The position numbers and the translations under genes were made by a program. Under the pieces are notes generated by a model that made no database searches, was not told the DNA's origin, and saw only the letters and a program-made list of their open reading frames with translations. From contig NC_092674.1 in the NCBI RefSeq assembly GCF_964355755.1, positions 23,526,001 to 23,590,000 on the forward strand: 64,000 nt of DNA, in the 5' to 3' direction. The stretch comes from Antedon mediterranea (lineage: Eukaryota; Echinodermata; Crinoidea; Comatulida; Antedonidae). Positions 48,401-59,100 of this stretch are shown in pieces (the first letter of the stretch is position 1; the number at the start of each line of letters is the position of its first letter).

Positions 48401-49905
48401 ATAGCGCAAATATAAAAAGTAAGCAAAAAGGCATGGGTTTAAATTGGACTTAAGGATATTACTGTATATACAGTAGATTAGTGGATTTATGATAAAAATA
48501 GAATTAATAAATGAATATAATATTAATATTAATTAAAAATTAATATAATTTTTATTCTAATAATACTTGTATTGAATTGTCGTTATATATATAATTTACA
48601 CATTCTAAATGGCAAAATTAAATAATGTATCTAGAAGATTAAAAATAACAATCAAACAAACCTCTGTCCGCAAAGAAAGACCACTGTTAAAGAAGATGAA
48701 TGAAACTGCCAAATATTTTACAGTAATTTCTGGTCTCAAAATTCCTTCAATAAAAACAAAATATTCAAAAATATTTGTGATAACAAATGTAAAGTACATA
48801 AACACATTTCATTTTACTTTTCTAATTATTTTAAAAAATGTGATACCACAGTAGTACAGTAACCCCAACATCCAGAATCAATGGCACTTCACTGCCATGA
48901 AGGCCTAGAGGTCTCAACTATAGATATAGATATAGTACAGCATGAGGTCGTCAATTTCAATGTTAATCGCAGTTCAATGCAATTCTTTATAAGAGAGAAG
49001 ACCACTTAATATCGCGACTGAGATCATCCATTCGATATTTTAGTTATGTCCCCTACACAGTCACTCAATATATGCCTATGTTACAAGCATATTGTTATTG
49101 TCAACATATTCTAAATGATCTTTGTATGCAAACAATTTAGATAATTTACCAAATAATTATTCATTTAATTGGGATTAACAATATAATTATTTTTATCTAT
49201 GGTCTCAAACCAACTATGATGGGAGATATACTGATTTATTTCTTTGTAAAACAACACTTGTTTATTATTATTTTAACAATTACACCTAGGCCTACCTACT
49301 TTTTGTACATCATAATTATGTAATGAAAAAAAGAGGTAATCAATGATTTTGGGGTTTAAATCAGAAATCAAAGATTATGAGGCAAAAAAATATATGCAAA
49401 GAATATGAACATGTATAATCAGTTACGTGGGCCGGCACAATACAACGCTTCTGTGAAGTCAGATAATAATTAATACTTAATGATGGTGTGGTTTAGTTTT
49501 ACTATCAGTAGCTTATGGTAGAAAACAAATGTCAAATTATACAGATATAAATATAAAGCTAAGACCTCTAACCATATTTTAATAATTCAACAGTTAAAGC
49601 CTAATATTAATTGACATAAATGCTAGGCCTTGCATGGATGAAATTGCTAGATTAAAGTGACCGGTTTAATGCCGCACTTATTCATTATTCACGGTCAGTC
49701 GCCACGTCAACAACAAACGTACACAATCAAAACACAGCCTTCGTTTTACTAATAAATTCGAGGAATAAAGAACAGCTAAATACAGCCAAATGGTGTCATA
49801 AATACCTCCTTTTACACCTATAACTGGTGCTAATTTCGCTAACGAAATTACCACAATTATACCGATCAGGAACCAATTCTTTTTTATTTTGTCCAAAAAT
49901 ACCAT
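36484..49905 (-). CDS. SLC10A7: Sodium/bile acid cotransporter 7, 10 exons
   Basis: Polytopic Golgi/plasma-membrane protein of the SLC10 family. Exons in coding order: 49905-49806, 48744-48662, 48141-48005, 46002-45927, 43296-43258, 41280-41245, 39474-39391, 38467-38302, 37863-37738, 36683-36484. They sum to 1047 nt (348 aa plus stop), all in phase; the human protein is about 340-358 aa. Diagnostic stretches: [129 protein letters not shown] chose the Met of [13 protein letters not shown], which aligns with the family start; an in-frame Met six codons upstream (49923) is possible. In vertebrates the gene affects calcium entry and glycosaminoglycan sulfation for skeleton formation. The last ~15 residues after the final helix are unlike human and may differ by splicing. 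Confidence 0.95.
36799..37105 (+). mobile_element. tRNA-derived SINE with target duplication
   Basis: The head gtgagggcgtgtggtgctgt carries an A-box-like stretch, and ggttcgaatcc at 36853-36863 is a perfect B box. A body (gcctctctccacccagg ... ttgcgctgattac ... atgggagtatgtttcc) and an (att)n tail follow. It is flanked by TTAACACT at 36791-36798 and 37106-37113, an 8-bp target duplication. It sits inside a GGGGACAC-family repeat (about 36735-37185) in the last SLC10A7 intron. Partial copies are at 56885-57065 and 62170-62345. Confidence 0.9.
39475..41244. other. SLC10A7 intron between exons 6 and 7
   Basis: No further exon of the gene is needed or found. A 94-codon open frame on the minus strand at 40076-40357 matches nothing I know and lacks supporting splice signals. 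Confidence 0.5.
41533..41612. mobile_element. 80-bp palindromic miniature element
   Basis: aagctctgtcttcactatca at the left and tgatagtgtagacagagctt at the right are inverse copies, and the interior aagtgaca/tgtcactt also pairs. This is the shortest, almost fully palindromic member of the family at 57395-57569. It lies in an SLC10A7 intron. Confidence 0.85.
41800..41865. repeat. Fragment of the GGGGACAC dispersed repeat
   Basis: cctctattaaggggacactt with flanking gaggcccacctttgagaca is one end of the same family as 54958-55150. Further fragments are near 39165-39190 and 52250-52295. Confidence 0.6.
42960..43098 (+). mobile_element. 3' end of a retroposon with (GAAT)n tail
   Basis: gtatttcgattttaaaggct aaataaagaatgaatcaatgaatga looks like the 3' end of a non-LTR element or SINE with a short tandem tail. 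The same end occurs in reverse at 47652-47704 (tcattcattctttatttagc ... aatcgaaatttt). The open frame at 42637-42879 just upstream is not recognisable. Confidence 0.55.
44833..45051. mobile_element. Diverged copy of the 5291-5863 inverted-repeat element
   Basis: The left end tttaagatatattgtccctt and right end ttggggaaaatacatctttg mirror the 28-bp termini of the larger copy with several substitutions. It is only about 219 bp, in an SLC10A7 intron. Confidence 0.55.
45520..45625. repeat. GGTCGGTCGGT dispersed repeat copy
   Basis: gtcggtcggtcggtcggtct followed by agcacgcgac and ggccttgttt matches the phrases at 2327-2378 and 2886-2949. Confidence 0.6.
46364..46544. repeat. 30-bp minisatellite, 6 exact copies
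   Basis: Six perfect tandem copies of aatgaatggtgatctggggg then tcctcccttt in SLC10A7 intron 3. Both strands are open across it only because 30 is a multiple of three. The lack of divergence points to recent expansion. Confidence 0.95.
47652..47704 (-). mobile_element. Retroposon 3' end, reverse orientation
   Basis: Read on the minus strand this gives aaatttcgattttaaaggct then aaataaagaatgaatgaatg, the same terminal sequence as at 43045-43098. Confidence 0.5.
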
Positions 49906-50160
49906 TTTGATCGGAATTTTCATTCATCACATAAGAATCGTCGTCTGCTAAAACTTCTTTGGCACTAAAAGATAATTCTTTGAAAATTATATGATTATTA
50001 ATTTGCTCATATATAACTAATGAATGATTAACAAAATGTATTATATGAAGTATTTATTATAGATATTATTTATTCAGTAATATACATTGTACAAAATTGT
50101 GTGTTAAATATTGATATGTATTCATTGTGATGAACAAGCCTAGAAACATCTTGCTGGAAA
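49906..50160. promoter_or_regulatory. Head-to-head promoter interval of SLC10A7 and OBI1
   Basis: Only 255 bp separate the start codon of SLC10A7 (minus strand) from that of OBI1 (plus strand), so both promoters and 5' UTRs must share this interval unless 5' exons were missed. No TATA box stands out and it is AT-rich, unlike CpG-island bidirectional promoters of vertebrates. Confidence 0.6.
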
Positions 50161-53100
50161 ATGGCGGAGAAAACAACTTTCTCTCAAGCATCCCTTTCAT
50201 TTACGCTTCCAATTTCCTGTCAAATATGCCTTTGCAAAGTAAGCTAATGTGACGATACTGTTTGAGATAGTATCTGTTTATTTGTCTGGATTTTCAATTG
50301 AGCTTTATAGTTTTGTAAACACGAGTTGCGTGTTGTCGTCGGTCTTTTCAACCACCAAGCATGTCTGTTTTTCCCGTGTACATCGCTCAAACCACCGCAG
50401 TCTGTTCATAACAAGCTTCTAGGCGCGGCCTAGGGCCAGACCTAGTGTACATCTGTTAAACTAGATGAGAAAGGTTTAATATAGTTGTCCTGTATCACTA
50501 TAGTGATTAGTAATACACTCTCTAGCATTTAATTTTTCTTTTCTTTTTAAAATACTGTAGTGTAGTGTAAAGTAAGTGACTACTGTATACATTTTTTTAA
50601 ATCATCTATTTTTAATATTTTAAAATATATTTCTTGTGTGTTGTATATATTTCAAGTATGCTTTTTTCTACATGTTTAATTTCTCACTGGTTACAGTTCC
50701 ACTTTGATCGGTTCTGAATGAAGGTGTCCCATTATTATTAATAGGGGTTAACTCTATTATTATTTTGCTTGTTTTAATTTTTAAAAACAAGTCTTTTTTT
50801 AACTATGATTTCAGGTAAAGGAGCCATTAGTTTGTCCAAACCAACATGTGTTCTGTACAAAGTGTATGCGAGTCTGGCTGCAACATAATCAACACTGCCC
50901 ATCCTGCCGAATACCTATAACACCTGACACGCCCTGCAAACAGATAATAGGTAAAGTTAAAACAGAACTTAAAGTCTTTCTGGCTTATATCTGACTCCTC
51001 CCCCCCCCCCCCAACATGACTGAATTTCAGTGTATTTATATGCAATTTTATGTATTAACAAACTAGTTTAGCATTATATCATTGTGTATTATCATGTAAG
51101 TTATTATGGAAATAAATTGAAATAAAATGGAGCTTACTGATGTTCACGAAAACAATATAAATATATAGAAAAGAACTACTTTATTATGTTTTCTATAGGT
51201 GGTCCTTCTCCACCAAATAGCAATCATGCTAGGTTCTCTACACCAGCTATCAGAAAGGTCCGCTTTGAGATGATCTACAAAGAGTATGAGGTGAGATATG
51301 AAGCAATCATTTTTTTAATCAAATTTTTGGTGAATAAAATAACTAATATGTGACATTAAAATAGCATATTCTAAAAAAATATATTTTTTCAGGGGACAGT
51401 ATATCTTTAACCAAAGAGGCCCAGATCATTATTGTTTATCCCGTGCACAAACAAAACATTTGCTTGCTTGTTGGTTTGCTCATTTGGTTAGATTTTGTAG
51501 AACTAGCAAAGGTTTTACTAGTGGTTAAAAAGCCATGCCAAGAATTTCCAAAATGTTGCTAGCCATAATATTACCTCACCATATTATCAAAATAGCTTGC
51601 CTATGAATGAAGTTTCCTAAATTGCTAAAAAAAAAACACCCCAAAAAACACACTTTTATTAATATTGATTTATAGATAGATGTTTATTTCATTATTATCT
51701 GCAAAGTTAACTTTAGCCTATAGATAACCATTATAAGTTTGTATAATACAAACACAACCATGTATGTACATATGTATATTTAAAATCAATTAATTAAAGT
51801 AACGTTTATTTCTCTTATCTTGTGCAGTAATCAACAGTTTTTATTCAATGAATAAAGAAGTGGGGAATCCCCAAATGCAAACATTTGCGAAGAGCTGCCT
51901 GAACCTTAAAGAAATGTATTTTATTTGTGGTTACAGTTATACCCAAACTGCCCCTCTTGTCTGCCCTATAGACCTCATGCTTAGTGACTATAATCGTCAT
52001 TGGACACAGATAGCGTGGTAAATGATAATGATGATACATTTACGCGATCTATGAATCAGTTATCGCTGATGTACCATATTTAAAATATATGAGACAATAT
52101 TGATTTTCTTTTCGTAGTCAAATCTGAATATGTTAGGGAAGTAACAACATTCTTTAAAATATTAATAATACTCTGTGTAGTCTACCAAAATAGTTTTGTA
52201 ATGTGTAAAAAGGTGTGACTATGACCACACCCAACATTTTAAAAGGAATTAGTAGACCCCCTTATGGGACACCCTATTGAGGAGACATTTTCCTTTGAAA
52301 CAAACAGTATATTATGTTTGAACAGGTATACTTCTTCATCGTCAAAAGTTCCACAATCAACAAATTGATTATTACCGAGCTAGGAGGCCTACTGGAAGAG
52401 TGAGCTACTTTTAAGTAGTGTCTGTGTGTAACAGTGGATGTGTGGACTAGTAAACCTCCCTACTTGCCCAACTTTGTTGGGTCCCAAAAAGATGTCCCAA
52501 TTATATATACTAGATGGTACGCGAGCGAAGCGAGCGTACCATCTAGGTCGTGTCCACAGATGGTTCTCGAATACACAGTAATTTCAGCGTAAAAAATGTA
52601 CGTACTGCAGGACTATTGTACATTGTCGTTTACAGAAACGAATAAATAGACACGATAATTTATGTAAAATTAGCACCCTGAGAATTAGGCCTTGTCTTAA
52701 AAATGAGTCCAATTTTTTTTTTATTTGAACTCATTTAAACAAACCCGATTTGTGTTTTGTATATAACATTAGAGTTAAGGGATGGGGAAGAGGATGGGAA
52801 AAACAATTTTTAAATATATTCTCTATCCAGTCAGTAAAGACATATTGTTTTAAATGTATTATAGGCCTATCAATAATATACCACTAAACACAGTAAAACA
52901 TTTACGATTTATAATACTTTTTTTAAACTGTTCCTGTTATAGTCGATTGAAATAGTAAAGTACATGTAACGATACACCACTACCATGTTTATATTTTTTA
53001 TAATTATTAATTAATACAAACGTTGAGAAGCAACTGTTAGTAATCTACCCACAGTCACAGTAATATTAATGTTCTTTGTATATTTTGTTTACAGTATATG

Positions 53101-56100
53101 TCTAAACAGTAAGAAAATTTCGATTCAAATGGCGACCAAAAATGGTTAATACGTACAGTATTTACAATATTGTCAAAGTATTGCAATACTATATATAAGT
53201 TTTATTCTCCAATGGCCCATAAATTTACCTACTTGTTTTAAACCAAGGGCTCATAAATTTATCTACAAACTGGGAGTCTGAGAAATTGGAATGTTCCATT
53301 CATCGCAAATCAATACATTTGTATAAACGTACATTAAATCTATTAAAATAGTATTTTTTAAAAGAAAATTGGCCTGTCTTCAACATTATGATACTGTACT
53401 CGAGCTGTTCAACCGGTTTTCAGCTATTAAAAACAATTATCGTGGGAGGAGATAGGAAAATGCGAAGCATCCTCGTATTATTGTGTGCAGGTATTTTTCA
53501 TGAGGACATCCATTAGACAGTGTATACCACGATCGGAAAACACCCCTATTTGGGGCAAATCGTTGAACCTAAATTCGTTTTAATGGTCACTAATTATCTA
53601 ACTCAATTTAATTAGTAAACAGGGTTACATCAGATGGTTAAAATCAGTACCGAAAGTACGAACCAACTTTATATACCATCGAGTAAAAATTCTAGAAATA
53701 AATTGTGATTTACCGAATTTTGCCCTTACGTAAATTTATATATAGATACTGTATTCTTACTATATTTACTGTTACTGTGTAAGAATAATATCAAAGTGCT
53801 TTTGTAACAAACTTGTACATTTATCTGTTGAATCGGAATCTGCCCAGAATTGAAAAATGGACACAAAAGTACAATATGGAGATAAATCAGACCTTCAATT
53901 TTTATAATTTAGTTAACATTGAACTGAGCAAATCTTTTTTTTTAATTAGGATGAAATCGCCAAGCTAAATGAAAAGGTAAAGTCACTTGAAGAGAAAAAC
54001 TTAACCCTTGAAGATAGGCTAAAAGAGTATACCAAGGCAGCCTCCAGCCAGCCAGTTACCTTCCCTGCCAACACTAACAATTATAGTGAAAGTGATAAAA
54101 GCATGAAGCCTAGCAATTCAGAGACAAATTCAATTGAAAAAATGCCATCCCTTGTAAAGCTCACTAAAAATCTAGAAGTTGCAGCGGCTACCTATAAGCA
54201 AGTCAAATTGGATATGGATCATTTAAAACAGGTAAGAACTCCTCCAATCTCAACTGAGTACTGGTACCCTGAAAGTGGTTGTTTCCCCAAATGCAAAATT
54301 ATAAAAAATTTCCTACTTTTCTCCAATCTTAATCTATATTAATATTATAAACCTATAAAAACCATTGAATCTAACAAAAAAAAGGTTAATTTTCTTTAAT
54401 TCAAATCTTTTATTCTACTGGAACATACTGTAGAGCAGCGTTCCGCAAACTTTTTATTTCGAGGCCTAAAATCCTTTTCCCAGGACTAACCCGCAGCCCA
54501 ACTACCCAGTTGCACCAATGTAATGAAGGCCCGATTGAAGATATAACAAGACTCCGTCACTCATACCTTAGCCCCTCCATGGTTGGGGCTGAGGTAAAAA
54601 AAATTCCAAAAATGTTATTAAGCCGCAGCCCATAGTTTGCGGCCCGAGAACATGGCTGGTTGATGCATGATTTGCCTTATACCTAGTAACATAGTGTATA
54701 ATAATTTAGAGATGAAATTTATTATATATTTCTTTTGACTGGATTACATAGTACTCCTATTAAATTTTGAATATAATTTATGTAATGTAAACATTGTACA
54801 GTTTATTAACAAAGTTTACAAAATTGAAAATACATTTACAGAAGATATCTTATACTATAGCTGTGTTCATATGACTTATGCAGAGAGCTTTATGCCCTTG
54901 CATGTTACTGATGATAAGACCTTTTTACTATCACAAACTTGTTCTTCATCTACTTTTATACAGTACAACCCTACTTATTTAGGACACATCTATTCAGGGG
55001 ACACTTTAACAAGAAACGTACAAGGGCCAGTATTATGTTTCAACACTATATATGGACAACCGCTATTCAGAGGATACTCCTAAGCTATTAATTAGGGAAA
55101 CATTATAACATGGCCCAGAAGGTGTGCCCTTAATAATGAGGTTATATGTACAGTAGTATCCATTGAAAAGGTTGTTTTAATAATAAAGTTGTTGTTGTAC
55201 GTTATTTTTGCATAAATGTCAATTGTCCAGTGTAAGTGACCATTTGCTATCTCCATCAATACATTTTTTTTTATTTCAATTACAATTCAACATTTCTTTG
55301 CCACCTACCTCCCATTAGGCACTTCATTAAATATGATAATTTATTTACAAGTCTACATAACTTATTAATAGTAAAAGCTAAAATCTTATTTTTAATTTAG
55401 AATCATCAATATTTGAAAGGGTTTCTTGACAAAGTCTGACAATATAATAGAAACGGCTGTTTTTTGCGTTGACGATGCATCGTGCAATATACCCGTGAGA
55501 TTTCTTGGTGGCTCCTACAATTCACCTATTAGTCGAAATCTTATGACTTGGCTGTAAACCGGTTATGATTTTTCATAGATTTTCTTAATTATTGATGAGA
55601 TCTTAACACCACTGAGCCAGATGATTGAATAAAGACATCAACAATGACATCAGTAAGACATCTTTAAATTAGTTTTGAGATATTAAAACAAATTTTCTTT
55701 CTCAAATAATGTTTGAAGTTTGATTTTTAATGAATATAAATTTGATTGTAGTACTTTTGGTTGTTATTGCTTTTTTAACCTATTTTTATTTAATCAATAA
55801 ATAGATTAAAATGGAAGCTAATTATTTTGAATTTTAATGTAGATTTAAAAATTGTTAAGTTTTATCAATTTTTTGATGTAGTTAAAAATTCAGTGAGAGA
55901 ACAAAATTATTTACTAATTTATTATAATTAATAATTCTAATAATATATTTAACTAGAAAGCCACTCCGAGAGGGCATACCTCCGCCTACTGTAAAATTCT
56001 CCTACATGAGATTTCTCCGGTAAAAAAAAAATATATATATTTGTGCGTGTTTTAATGCTGTTTGTGATTTAGGCTAATTTCATTACATACAAGCATGTGT

Positions 56101-59100
56101 ACAGTATGCGAGTTTGGTGTAATGGTTATGTAACAAGCCTTTCAATTAACAATAGCTTCAGTCGACTAACAATAGAACAGCAACGCAAAAATCAAACGAG
56201 TGAATTTGAAAAGAAATAGGTTTTTTAAACTACCCGCATCAAAAAACGTGCACATTAAATCAGATTATGTTTTAAAATTACAAATCACAAATTATAACTC
56301 TTGCCTCTTGTTAAAAAATGAAGTTTTTTGGACAAGTAGTTCTCGAGAAAATGCAATTTCAGTTTACTTGTTACTTTAAGACTGCTCGCCGGCTTTTGAA
56401 AAATTCTGTCCTATCTTTTAACACTAGCAGGTCTAAAAAAGTATACTAAAAAGTGGTCCAGAATTGGGACTGTGGTCCCAAATGGTCCCAAAATTTAATG
56501 GAATGGTCCTTGACCACATATCTATATGTCTATTCATTTTGGTAAAGATCTTGTAATTACTTTTTGAGTAATCCTGCTAACAAACAAACACACGCTACCG
56601 ATTACATATACCTCCTTGGCGGGGGTAAATAATTAATCCATAATAATGACTATAAAAGAGGAAGTTATTAATACAAAAATAACAATTACTTTAAAAATAT
56701 TATTACCGGCGGTGCGGTATATGAAAAAATAATGATGTTGTTATTTAAATCCGCTGTAAATGTATATGCAAATTACAAAAAGTACATAGTATTAGTAATT
56801 TTCGATATTTTTGAAGAGTATTTTTATTCTACTGCTTCAGTGCTTGCTTTACAACTGTGCTTTAACACAATTTAGAATGTGACAGTGTTGCGGGCTAATT
56901 CTCATCTCATTGCTTGTAGTCTTTAGGCAAGACATTTTAAGTTTGCCTCTCTCCACCCAGGTTTACAAATGGGTACTTAGTTAGGTCAAACACAAATGCG
57001 CTGATTACCAGATGCAACTATGGGTTCCATACGTCTTTCATCAAACAGTGAACAGTTTAATAATATGAAACGCTTAAGCCTTGTCTACACTATCAAACTT
57101 TATGTGACAACAAAAATGTGATGTGCCCATACTGGACATGATGATGTCGTACCACTTATTTGGAAATATCAAGTGTTACCATATTTGGAAGAGAAGAGTT
57201 TGACATTATTTTAAGTGCAAGAATGACATATGCAGCTCAGTAATACAGTAGTATTATTTAAACCATCTCTACTTTCTTTTTGCAGTAATAAAGGAGGTGC
57301 TCAGAATATCCCTTTTTAAAAATGTATTTTTCTATGGAACTATCTATTTTTTTGGTGGACTCATTGAAAAATGAACAATAAAATTTGTTTTCTTAAGCTC
57401 TGTCTACACTATCAAACTAGTTTGACAACAAAAATGATGTGATGTGCCCAAATACAGTATGGTACTGATTATTGCTCAAATATGGTAATGATATGACATC
57501 ATCATGTCCATATATGGGCACATAACTTCTTTTTGTCACATCAAGTTTGATAGTGTAGACAGGGCTTTATTAAGCTTTACAGACTTTAAACATGTAACTG
57601 TATGTACTGTGTAGTATGGCCTAGATCTGTGGCACAGCACAACACTTTGCACTGACTAGGTCATAGAATATATTTTTATATCATGTACTTTACGCTATAA
57701 TTAGTAATGATGATTATAATAGATATTGACATGTTTGACAATATTCTCTTTATTGCATAGTGATATGTCAGGCTTGATTGCTTTTAATGGTCAAATACAC
57801 AATTCTGCAGATGCTGTATGTTTCTTGCAAATGTTTAGGCTAAACCATTACATACAATATTTCATTTACTTAGAAATCAATCAGGTAATACTGTACAGTT
57901 CCCAAAGTATCCCAGAATTATTGTCTCGTTATTTTCATAATATAATTTAATGATATATTAAAAGAAATGATGATGATGGTATGAGGGATGGTTCCCACTT
58001 GAGGGCATGGCTCGGGATGATACCATTATTTAATAGTGGTGCTATTTGGTTTTCTTCTTTTCGTAAATGTATTCCTATCTTCAGAGAAAGAGTGAGAGGC
58101 TATTGTAGTCAGTTTAAATGTCACTTAGTGGACTATCAACACGGTTGTTTTAAGTTATTTGAAGATATTTTGTGAAACACCTTTTAAAAATCCCTTTTTA
58201 GAAAAAAAATTATAATTTAAGTATTATAAATGTTACTGTATTTTAACTTTAAATTTGGTTAATGTTATTGCACCTTTTAATACTTCAGACAGATACAATT
58301 TATGCTACTACAATAGATGGGCATTTGTACCTGTTAGTGTTACATTTTAACAAAACCCTTATTTAATAAAAACAAAAAAATCTTCTTTCTTTTTAAAGTA
58401 AAGTACCTTACTACTACTATAATAGTTCCTCGTTTAAAAAAGGGCTAAACTCAAATTAGGAACCCACCACTACATTTTGACCATTGGTTTTGTATTGTAC
58501 AATACGTATGTGTACACATGTACTTGTTCTTGTTGAAATATCAATTATTTATTTACTGTATACTGCCCTCTCTTTTCAAATAAGCAAAACTTTAGTAAAA
58601 TAAAGTACCCTATACTGTACAGTAATTCATTTTTTTTTTCTCAGTTACAGTACCTACACTGTAGTTGATCATGAATTAAATTTAAAAGAAAATATAGACC
58701 AATGTGTATGAGTTTTCTCCATTTAAACACCCCTTCAATGAAAAATATTTCAATTGTGGACAGTGGTGTAACTGATGCGCGCTCACTGGCTCACAGAGCA
58801 TGAGTAGTCTCAATGCAATTGGTTCCTTGATACAGATACAGTAGGCCCTGTAGACCTTGAAGAAAAGGGCCGGCAATTTTTCTTTGAAGGATTCCACAGT
58901 TTTTAAAGAAATGATATTATATGGTAATTAAATTAAATTTGTATAAACCTAGATTGTTGTTTCTGAACTGATGCAAAACACTATATACAGGGTAAAGTCC
59001 CAATTTTCAAAGGACACCTCTGTGGATTTTTCTATGAAATGAATGAACTCTAATGTAATACTAAACACTGTAGATGTACGTGTAGAACCTAGAATCTGGC

